Origin: Gigantopelta aegis
Lineage: Eukaryota > Mollusca > Gastropoda > Neomphalida > Peltospiridae
DNA length: 64,000 bases
NCBI RefSeq assembly: GCF_016097555.1
Contig: NC_054701.1
Location: 65,217,485 to 65,281,484, forward strand
Direction of reading: 5' to 3'
Made by a program: the position numbers and the translations under genes. The first letter of the stretch is position 1. The number at the start of each line of letters is the position of its first letter. Positions 55,409-64,000 of this stretch are shown in pieces. The notes beneath the pieces are model-generated. The model was not told where the DNA came from and made no database searches. It saw only the letters and a program-made list of their open reading frames with translations.

Positions 55409-55621
55409 CTATGACCGTGTGGCTTCCTCGTCTTCGTCGGCAGTTGATTCATCCGAATTGTCGTCTAAGACAACATTTCCAGGATTAGGGACAAAGTCTC
55501 TGATAAGTGGTTCAAACTGATACGGTTTGATGCCATTAGCACAAGCTGGACACAATTCTTCGTCACTCTAATCGCTAAGTTCGACCATGCAGCTTGGTAG
55601 TTTCTTCAGTTTTCCTCTCAT
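55409..55621 (-). pseudogene. Small acidic ORF with PYQFEPL motif in the Kolobok-like element
   Basis: A 70-codon reading begins MRGKLKKLPSCMVELSD and, after one in-frame TAG, continues SDEELCPACANGIKPYQFEP to DDNSDESTADEDEEATRS. The PYQFEPL block followed by acidic residues is reminiscent of the P2X7 C-terminal-like domain (P2RX7_C) found in proteins of some invertebrate transposons. The cysteine-rich part of that domain is not seen. Recognition rests on one motif. Confidence 0.4.
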
Positions 55622-55874
55622 CGATGACGTCATGGGTCTAGCTCATCAATTGTCGACAGTTTTCGGCAAACATCGGAGATCGGCGAAAAAAAACCCAACC
55701 AAGACTGGCACGCTTAACTTAGTCAATAAGGGGAGCTCGGTTGTTGCGTGTTGTGGTTTATGACGGCAAACAATTCATTACGCCGTATATATGGTTTGGT
55801 GTCCGGTCTCCTTTAACTTCCATTATTGAAATTAGAAAAAAAAGAGTAATGTCCACGTTTAGTTTATATAAATT

Positions 55875-56170
55875 TCTAGAAAGCATATGACCTTGTAGAT
55901 AGATACTTATTGTGGTGCAAAATGTGTAATATGGATATTAGCGATAAAAAATGTCGGATGTTTTACGTGCTATTTATGATAATCTTTCCACTTGAGTCCG
56001 GTTAAATGGTTGGTTCTCTTTAAAATCTTCTTTTTTAATATGTGTATAAATGACATGGCCACTGCTTTAAACGTTATTGGCACCGATGTTCGTATTGATA
56101 ATGCTGTGATATGATACTGTGCTTCTGGCTGAAAATGGTCTTTTGACTGCTCGGTACTGTGTCTTATCCA
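55875..56170 (+). mobile_element. LINE reverse transcriptase fragment
   Basis: KAYDLVDRYLLWCKMCNMDI is encoded at 55878 onward, then, after a deletion, pieces like CINDMATALNVIGTDVRIDN in another frame. The order matches the RT fingers and palm of a Jockey/CR1-group LINE. Heavily broken. Confidence 0.65.
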
Positions 56171-56290
56171 TTTTTATACCAATCATAGAGGTACCATAGG
56201 CATTACAATTTGTGCAATGCAAGCAGCTGAGCATGCAACGTGCATCTTAGCAGTACAGAAGTTAAACCATTAGCCGTTAACTACACAGGT

Positions 56291-56440
56291 CAGGGCCCGT
56301 GCTTATAAACTTTTAGTTCAGACTCCATCTCTAATGACGTCACACGCATACAGTTTGTATGGCGTTGTCATTACATTAGTGTCTCAGACTCTAATAAAGT
56401 TTCGAGTCTAGACTCTAAACGTTTTATAAGCACCAGGGCA
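56291..56440. mobile_element. Foldback MITE with GTGCTTATAAA ends
   Basis: CAGGGCCCGTGCTTATAAAC and GTTTTATAAGCACCAGGGC are mirrored. The inner arms contain repeated AGACTC and GAGTCTAGACTC. About 150 bp, no ORF. Confidence 0.65.
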
Positions 56441-56467
56441 GATGTTTATTTATGTGAATCTCAAAAC

Positions 56468-56690
56468 TATCTATTTCTCGTTCCAGCCAGTGCACCACGA
56501 CTTGTATATCAAAGGCCGTGGTATGTGCTATCCTGTCTGTGGGAAAGTGCATGTAAAAGATCCCGTGCTGGCATTAAGAAAGATGTAGCGGGTTTCCTCT
56601 AATGACTACGAGTCAGAATTACCAAAAGTTGGCATCCAATAGCCGATGATTTATTAATTAATGTGCTCTAGTGGTGTCGTTAAACAAAAC
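56468..56690 (+). mobile_element. SINE1 tail B, head truncated, 8-bp target duplication
   Basis: Starts at CTATTTCTCGTTCCAGCC and ends AAACAAAACAAA. The direct repeat CTCAAAAC flanks it (56460-56467 and 56692-56699). Confidence 0.82.
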
Positions 56691-56738
56691 AAACTCAAAA
56701 CGTTATCACCCCTCATATATATTTTCTCCTTTTTTTAG

Positions 56739-56836
56739 AACCATGGCCACCTCAGCTGATTTCAATGACGACATATCCTGTACAATCTGTCTCAACATAT
56801 TTGTCAGTCCACGGTCCTTACCATGTGGCCACACCT
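56739..56836 (+). pseudogene. Orphan TRIM RING exon start
   Basis: Acceptor-like TTTTTTTAG, then ATGGCCACCTCAGCTGATTT, encode MATSADFNDDISCTICLNIF and VSPRSLPCGHT. This is the first 31 residues of the RING, including four of the eight zinc ligands. It is cut at CCACACC by an inverted MULE-like MITE end. The VSPRS version is that of TRIM B rather than C. Confidence 0.8.
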
Positions 56837-56935
56837 GATTCTGCAAGTAAGGTTTTGATTGGTGGACATGAGCTCCAACTGGCTGCTGTTAGATCCACAT
56901 GTAATAGTGGAGCTAATTTTAATTAGATTGTATTC
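56837..56935 (-). mobile_element. Inverted fragment of the MULE-like MITE
   Basis: Reverse complement of 38793-38900 with an internal deletion. The end AGCTAATTTTAATTAGATTG is intact. Confidence 0.7.
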
Positions 56936-57245
56936 TATTTCTTACATATCCTCAAAAACCAGGTTTTAAGCAAATTTTAACATCTTTTTTGCCTAAAAGT
57001 TACTTACAGCCGTTGCACTTATAGCTGACTTACGCGTAACTGACACATGAATGTCAGGTTAACTATACGTCATAGTCTAATCGATTTCCATCGTGTAGTT
57101 TTTCATTGGATGTATGGCATTGGTGACCTGGTCTTCAACTAGGAGCAGCCAGTCGTATGTTTTGAAATTGTTAACACACGAACGTGTGTAAACAACTATG
57201 TGTAACCAAATATAACGCATGGTGTTCTCACCAACGGGTGTGTAA
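56936..57245. other. Unclassified segment, partly shared with TRIM A intron
   Basis: 56941-57030 is the reverse complement of 27167-27245, and 57212-57240 that of 26645-26670. Otherwise nothing was recognised. Confidence 0.45.
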
Positions 57246-57557
57246 AAAAAACTCTAATAGTAGAACTGTCCGTATATACTGATTAACCCAATTAAAATTT
57301 AACATCAGTATTGCATTTTATAAGAAACGCATCATAGGTTAACACAATGTGCTTTTAAATATTTTAGAATTTTAAATGTCTGGAATGTCTCGTGGTCTGT
57401 TTGACCGGATGCTTTACTTTCTATTCTTATATTCATATATTTATATTCTATGATTTATGTGTGGGTGTGTGCGTGCGTGCGGGCGTGTAGTGTGGTCACA
57501 GTGTATTTATTTATTACCTATATGGTATACAATAAACCGTTAATTCTCGTATTTTTC

Positions 57558-58107
57558 CAATCTAATTAAAATTAGCTCCACTATTACATGTGGATCTAAC
57601 AGCAGCCCGTTGGAGCTCATGTCCAGTTGACCTTTCATTTGTCCAATCAAACCCTTACTTGCAAAATCATGCCAGTGATTTGAAAAGAATTTGAAAACAT
57701 TCGGGATTATGCCGAGGGTATACGAAATAATTCGGGTAAATTACGAAGTATGCCGGAAACTAATTGCAATATAAAATGTTATATAAAATTCGTTTCAAGA
57801 CGAAAAAATAAACCGTGATGATATAGCCATAAAATCTGTTTATACTAGTATACAATCCAGAGTTTATTACTGCACTTTTCTCCCTGTTTTTTCAATGTTG
57901 AAATAGACCAAATTCGCCTATTGCATAAATAGCTCGCCCGGTATTTTTAGAATTTGTATGCTCCCGAAAAACGCTATAAAAGGCGAAGTGCAATTGGTCG
58001 ATATTTAAATTGTTATTTATAGATGAAATGTCACCTGGACATGGGAGTCCACGCAATGCTGTTAGATCTACTGGCTAGACCCAGTATAGCTAATTTTAAT
58101 CAGATTG
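57558..58107. mobile_element. MULE-like MITE, TRIM C copy
   Basis: Same insertion as 38790-39340, including the flanking duplication (with one extra T on the left side). Confidence 0.75.
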
Positions 58108-58204
58108 GTATTTTCCCCACGTAATCGTTATTGCCTGGGTCATAACAACACCTTGAAAACGGTTACTGCACACTACTGACGTCACGAGTCACTATAGCAG
58201 CTGC

Positions 58205-58524
58205 GGGGCGGAACGTAGCCCAGTGGTAAAGCGTTCGCTTGATGCGCGGTCAGTCTGGGATCGATCCTCGTCTGTGGGCGCATTGGGCTATTTCTCGCAC
58301 CAGCCAGTGCACCACGACTGGTATATCAAAGGCCGTGGTATGTGTTATCATGTCTGTGGGATGGTGCATATAAAAGATCCCTTGCTGCTAATCGAAAAGA
58401 GTAGCCTATGAAGTGGCGACAGCGGGTTTCCTCTCTCAATATCTGTGTGGTCCTTAACCATATGTCCGACGCCATATAACCGTAAAATAAAATGTGTTGA
58501 GTGCGTCGTTAAATATAACATTTC
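58205..58524 (+). mobile_element. SINE1 tail A, TRIM C copy
   Basis: Same insertion and same 13-bp flanks (58192-58204 and 58525-58537) as at TRIM B. Confidence 0.93.
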
Positions 58525-58737
58525 CTATAGCAGCTGCAAGCTTGTTTTTAAGGTCGATTGTAACGTGATTACAATAATATGTATTTAACGTTTGTTCAGA
58601 ATCATAGTTTGTGAATAATAAATATAACATTCGCAAGAGTAGCATTCGGAATTTATGAAACTCGTTTGGGGAATAAAATAATTCCCGAACTCGTTTCAAA
58701 AATTCCGTATAGCACTCCCACTCATGCAATAATTATC

Positions 58738-58827
58738 TCTCTATATCTCTCTCTCTCTATCTCTCTCTCTCTATGTCTCTCTGTCTCTGTCTCTCTGTCT
58801 CTCTCTCTCTCTGTCTCTCTGTCTGTC

Positions 58828-58904
<77 letters not shown>

Positions 58905-58926
58905 ATACATACATACATACATACAT
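58738..58926. repeat. (CT)n/(CTGT)n microsatellite upstream of TRIM C
   Basis: CT and CTGT repeats, then ACAT repeats. It differs in pattern from the TRIM B tract. Confidence 0.97.
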
Positions 58927-59439
58927 AGGCGATCTGAAGTGGGCTGGTCCGTAATACGGGGAGATAACTCTTTTGAACAACAATTTATTGTTGACATTGT
59001 ATCACGTAGGCTTGTACGTTTTTGTTTCGCAAAAAACACTAATGTGGCAGATCAAAATACCCGTCGAAACGATGAATGATTTCAAATGAGTAGTATGGAC
59101 TCGTAGTTTTATGGTTGCAGGTAAGAAGAAATGGAAAGTTAAATTTCATCGTAAAAAGTCTGCGCCAAGACGTTTTCTTCCGGGTTCGTTTCAAGCCGAT
59201 GTACATGTCGTACGACCGTGGATAGCTCGAGTCGTGGGTGTGGCAGTCCTACAGGCGGATTTTCTAGGGGAGTGGCGGTTCTCTTAAGTACAAGCACCAG
59301 ATAATGGGTCATGGAACATCCTTTCAACTCTGCCTTGTGTAGAGATACAATTTTGATAATGGAATACGGTATTGTTGTTCAGATTGTGAAAAAAAGGTCA
59401 TTTCTTTAGTATTTTTGTTCTTACTTTTTTTCCAGATCT

Positions 59440-61014
59440 ATGGCCACCTCAGCTGATTTCAATGACGACATATCCTGTACAATCTGTCTCAACATATTTA
59501 CGAATCCACGGTCCTTACCATGTGGGCACACGTTTTGCCACAACTGTTTAGATGAGCACATTAACAAGACCGTCACTAGGAGCACATTCAGTTGTCCGAT
59601 CTGCAGATACTGTGCCAGAATCGTCAGCAGAAACGATGATCAAGACAAGACTGAGTCCTGGCGGAACAATTCCCAATTAACTACGCACTCGTCCAGACCG
59701 TCGATGCCATGCAGAAATTACAAACACGTGAGATGTTAAATTTATCAGTGGGGCTAGGTTACCCGACGAATTACTACTACTACTGTTGTTTTTCGTTTCC
59801 GAAGCATATCTGTCTTATCAATTTATGTAGGATCATCAAACCTTGCATGCATTTACACCTTGGGATGGTGATATGTCGCTTACCGGTACCATAACTAGGT
59901 TACCGTGACCTACTTTTCAAGCATTACTGCACATTAACGTAAATCCTTACCCGGCCAATATCTTCCTTATCATACTTTGCATGTATGTACAACTTGGGAT
60001 GGCTGTGTATTGTGTACCATAACCAGGTCACTGTAATTTACTGTTAACGGTCGTATCATGTACCTCGCTAGTACTCTCGTTTTTATATTATTATTTAAAG
60101 GTGCATTCTTAAAGTTGCAAGTGTCATATTTTGCTATTTTTACATGTATTTGTTATATATAACTACAAATTAATCTATCCCACTTATAGGCTTGGCATAA
60201 TTAACTCAATGACATGCATATTAAAATTGCAATATGTCACTTATCGGAATCAGTAGTTTCCTTAGTAATCCTTGATGAAAAAATATGAAGTACATACAAA
60301 ATCTTCAACTCTCAGAAAAGTTTAATTATATAAGTATGATTACTCATTCTTTCTGATTCTGGAGGGGTACAACCAACACGTTCTCCTCTTGTGTTTGTGG
60401 AATATTCTGAAAACATACATTGCAAAAAACAACAATTCTTTCAGCAAAAGGAGATTGTATAAAGATGTCCCCTTTTGCTAAATCTAGATTCACCAGTGAC
60501 AATATATATATTGTCATATTATATGCAAAAACATGAAAGACGATAAAGACATTAAACGACAGTATAGAGCCCTTTGTGTATGTGCAAACATGTTGTTGCG
60601 GCGATTTGCAAAATGTTCAGAATCTGTTAAAACACAATTATTTGTAAGTTATTGTAGTAATTTGTACGCGGGTGCATTATGGGTGAAATTTACACAGGAT
60701 ACCATGAAGGATCTTAACATATGTTATAATAATGCATACCGATGGATGATCGGACAACGACGACCATACAGTGCCAGCAAGATGTTTGTCAGTCATCGAG
60801 TAAAAAGCTTTGGCGCTTTACTTCGCTCAACGGCATATTCGCTAAAGAGCTTAATCGAAACAACTTCAAACGACCTACTTGCCCACCTGCGGTGTACAAC
60901 TGTGTACGTCAAATATGTATGTGTAAATCGCTGGAACAAGCTGCTGTATATTATATAATCAGTTTTGTATGTGATGTTTATATATGTTTCTATGGATCTC
61001 TGATCTGAAATAAA

Positions 61015-61100
<86 letters not shown>

Positions 61101-62639
61101 TTTTAAATGTGTCCATCTCCATTTCTGTTATTAGTCAAAGGACTGCATGCACACTATGATCACACTGTCAGTATTCTATTGAATGATATAAGATCATCGA
61201 ATTTTAAAATACAATGTACTTATATTAGCATTTGATTAGTCTTTTGTTTAAATTATGTTTTAACAGAATACATCAAAGCCCAGTTGAAAACGGACTGTGA
61301 AAACCTGGAGCGGTCATATCTGCTGGCAGGACGAAACACTGATCGACAATGTGAACAGCAACTTCAACAACTAGACGTGAATGTTACCCAGATTTCAGAA
61401 AACATCGATAAAACAGCGGACGAAACAATTGAACAGCTAACATCTGCAATTCGTTCTCATCAGAAGATCTTGCACCAACAACTCGTCAACTGTCATGAAA
61501 CTGCTCAAACAAAAATACAAGAAAGATCCAGACGGACAAAAGCATTGTTAACTGGACCGAAAGACTGTTTAGCGTCCGTTGACCAATTGTTTAATGTCTC
61601 AACAGTTTCTGAGTCTGAAATAAAAAATGAGAGAGAAAAGGTTGAACTACTACTTAAAACACTGACAGGTTTTCACACATCCCAGGATGAAGTTTCTCCT
61701 CATAAAATAACCTTTACTAAATCTAACAATGTAATGAACATTTCCACCCATTTCGGTACGCTGAATCAAACGGAGGAACACACAGCGTCATCCATGAATG
61801 CATCAAGTGGATCCAGACAGGCACTCCAACAAATAGATCGAGAAAAAGACAGTCTCCAGCTTGTTACTACTATTAACGCAAGTCACAGCTCTGATACATT
61901 CGATCCCGTTCTGACAGCCATTGATGTCCTACGTGTAGGAGGTTCAGTGAAGATACTCGTTGCAGACAACAACAACCATTGTGTCAAGTCATTCAACCAC
62001 GACGGCACACTGCACTGCATCTACAAACCCAACGGTATACCTAAAGGTCTTGTTAAGTTTCGTGACAATGAAGTGGTTGTAACTCTTCCAAGACAGAATC
62101 AGATTGTGTTTCTGAAGGTTGATGACAAAAACATCACTCTGATAAAGAGAGTGACAACTGTGAAGTCATATGCAATGATAACGGCTTTACCAAACTCCTG
62201 TCTGGCCGCTATTGGAAATATATGCTACGATTTACTTTTTCACATTATGGATCAGAACTGTAACGTGGTCTGGTCTGGATGTAATATTATACAAAATACG
62301 TATCCCTCGTGTATTACGGTGTTGGATGATTGTTTGCTGTTGCAGTCATGTTCACGTGATGTGAAATGTGTAACAACATCAGGTGACATCAGATGGGAGC
62401 TAAATTACACTGGTTTTGGGATCTGGGGCGGCATCACATGCGACAACAAGGGGTTCATTTATGCTACTGATTCTGATAAAAATGTAGTTGTTCAGCTAAC
62501 ATCCAGTGGTAAATTCGTACGTAACATCATCACCCAGAACCAGCTGTCTTGTCCCATGCCTATCTGTTACTACCATGATCAACTGTATGTGGGTCATACA
62601 AAGGGGGAAATAAAAGTTTTTACCTGGAAGACAAAATGA
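59440..62639 (+). pseudogene. TRIM C: RING-coiled coil-NHL gene with a 1-nt deletion
   Basis: Exons 59440-59727 and 61267-62639 use the same splice sites as TRIM B. The RING is complete (Cys13 to Cys55, CTICLNIFTNPRSLPCGHTF). One C is missing in GAGTCCTGG compared with B, so after about residue 72 the exon reads SWRNNSQLTTHS and the next exon would be out of frame. Without that loss the protein would be 553 aa. The second exon is fully open: coiled coil (DCENLERSYLLAGRNTDRQ), the DCLASVDQ segment absent from B, and a propeller that diverges strongly from A and B after about 62.0 kb. Either a recent pseudogene, or a sequencing or assembly error at a single base. Because the rest is open, I lean to very recent inactivation or an error. 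Confidence 0.8.
60520..61100 (+). mobile_element. CR1/L2-like LINE 3' end in the TRIM C intron
   Basis: Same insertion as in TRIM B, with an open frame of 141 codons. Its tail has become a 55-bp (TA)n followed by (AAT)n. Confidence 0.82.
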
Positions 62640-62705
62640 TCAACTGTATATGGGTGAGAAAAATGGTGAAATAAAAGTGTTTACCTGGTCGCCACACAGG
62701 TGGAC
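62640..62705 (+). other. Duplicated last propeller codons after the TRIM C stop
   Basis: Immediately after AAAATGA the sequence repeats TCAACTGTATATGGGTGAGA and GAAATAAAAGTGTTTACCTG. This is a second copy of the gene's final 50 bp, and it reads GEKNGEIKVFTW as in TRIM A rather than GHTKGEIKVFTW as in C. Confidence 0.75.
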
Positions 62706-64000
62706 ATGAAGCCTAGGAATGTATATTTAACAACACTGATCATATTTTAACTGCGATAGATGTCTACCATGTTCAACACTTTTATTCGGTCTACTGAGAA
62801 CAAAATTATATTGCAGGTATACCACTCTTACTAAATTACTGCAAGGGTATATAATATGTACACTTTTTTTGACAAGGTCTATGCATGTATTTCATATTTA
62901 CCTATTTATATACCGTTGTTGGCTAGACTAGTATACGGTGGGCTTAATAATAGAACATAATTTTTTGTTTATCTCTACAGGTATAAATAACAATATTTAT
63001 TTAATATGTAAGTATCTTAGGAATATACTTTTTAAAGTGCACATTTAACAAAATTATTAATAAGTTTTGTGATTAACTTGGTAAAGATAATATCATGTTG
63101 AATATAATAATTTTAAGTGCACATTACATTTATTATTAATTTACATATGGCTTAATAGTAATTAATAGTTTAACAACATCAATAATAATAGTCATAATAA
63201 TATTATCAATTAAAAGTATAATAATTTACACATTTTCTGATTCTCAACACTGCACACTTCATGCACTCAACATACTGTGCTTGGTATCACAAACATTTTG
63301 CACCCCTGTTTTGAAAATCTATGTATCTACTCTCATAACAGTTACATTATTGAAATATTCCACTGTGGAACAAACAAGATACTAATATTTATTAATTACA
63401 CTGATATAACATTAATATTATGAAGTGAAATGCTGTCCAACACATATCTAGAAATATATGAAATAATACAGTTTGATATATATATATATGTAAGTAGTCA
63501 ATTGGTCTGAAAGTTACACAAGTGAGACTGACATAAACTAAACTTATGTAAGTTAATAATAAATGTAATGTGCAGTTAAAAATTAATATATTCAACATGT
63601 GCAACGAATAGGATAGCAGACAGAAAATTAACAGTCATTGAAATAGGGCTATATTATAAAAAAAACTTTCTTATAATATTTATTTTGTAAAGTAATTCTA
63701 TGTAACAGTCTAACTGATGTTTTGACACAAATGTGCTACCCCCCCCCCCCCCCCCACACCCACACACACCTATTCATTACTTTGAATATGAATGTCTCTA
63801 TATTGTGTATGTGTAGTAGCTAAAACCAGTTTTGAAACAGGGTGCACATTTTAACAGTGTAGCTGTGTGAACTTAATGGTGGGAATATGATGGAATTTTG
63901 TGATCAATTATTAGTTTGCACCAATTATGTATGCTGTTAATAACTGATACTAATAAATGTAAATATAACTAATAGGGTACTTTCAAGTTTGATAATACAC
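62706..64000. other. AT-rich 3' flank without recognised features
   Basis: The first 150 bp are distantly homologous to the 3' flanks of TRIM A and B (AACAACRYYRAKCATATTTTAA region). The remainder is AT-rich, with a poly-C/CA tract at 63739-63768. No genes were seen. Confidence 0.5.

Larger units (their letters stand above)
53097..55812. mobile_element. Kolobok-like DNA transposon, decayed (2.7 kb)
   Basis: Perfect 17-bp inverted ends AGGAGACCGGACACCAA (53097-53113) and TTGGTGTCCGGTCTCCT (55796-55812) are flanked by TTAA on both sides (53093-53096, 55813-55816). A THAP-like start is encoded at 53426 and a small acidic ORF on the other strand near the right end. TTAA target plus THAP domain is the combination known for Kolobok. 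Most of a transposase is missing. Two G/C-core MITEs are inserted inside. Confidence 0.8.
57249..59120 (+). other. TRIM C upstream region and noncoding first exon
   Basis: Almost identical to the TRIM B upstream region from 57307 on, with the same MITE and SINE1. The probable 5'-UTR exon ends at 59120 (GGTTGCAG) before GTAAGAAG. The intron is 59121-59435. Confidence 0.65.

Overview
The window looks like nuclear DNA of a lophotrochozoan, most likely a gastropod mollusc. This is inferred from the very abundant tRNA-derived SINEs of a type I associate with molluscs, the AT-rich and microsatellite-rich background, spliced RING/NHL genes, and Tc1, Kolobok-like, Tx1-like and CR1-like elements. No prokaryotic operons, CRISPR array, bona fide tRNA or rRNA gene, or virus-like element was recognised.

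The only host gene family is a cluster of RING-coiled coil-NHL (TRIM-like, no B-box) genes. Locus A (26.3-30.2 kb) has a damaged RING exon, no coiled coil and an open propeller. Locus B (40.2-43.8 kb) is intact, with a spliced protein of 556 aa. Locus C (59.1-62.6 kb) is nearly intact but has a 1-nt deletion in its RING exon. Orphan pieces lie at 15.48-15.76 kb (coiled coil) and 56.74-56.84 kb (RING). Loci B and C sit in a tandem segmental duplication in which each TRIM locus is paired with a second block, P: P1 at 34.0-38.5 kb, P2 at 47.8-52.3 kb and a decayed P0 at 12.4-13.9 kb. Each P block carries a 21-bp minisatellite. Mobile elements present in one copy and absent from another give a relative chronology. 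Where A and B are close, nearly all their coding differences change the amino acid, and B is a mosaic of C-like 5' and A-like 3' sequence. This fits a gene-converting, diversifying recognition protein.

Layout: 0-11.6 kb holds SINEs, foldback MITEs and long microsatellites. 11.68-15.44 kb is a long inverted-repeat structure around P0. 15.4-20.9 kb holds SINEs, a G/C-core MITE, a TTAA-type MITE and a SINE whose middle is amplified into eleven 82-bp hairpin units. 20.95-23.2 kb is a Tx1-like LINE whose catalytic box is split by a 43-bp foldback. 24.3-26.25 kb holds two minus-strand LINE ends. 26.3-62.7 kb is the TRIM/P cluster, including an apparently intact Tc1 transposon (34.64-36.14 kb) and a 2.7-kb Kolobok-like element with a THAP start (53.10-55.81 kb). 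62.7-64 kb is plain AT-rich DNA.

The most interesting non-genic signal is a family of short foldback elements with a G-run/C-run core and ends like CAGGCCCGTA/TACGGGCCTG, flanked by 5-bp (two cases 8-bp) target duplications. Two of them interrupt LINE reading frames whose uninterrupted state can be read directly.
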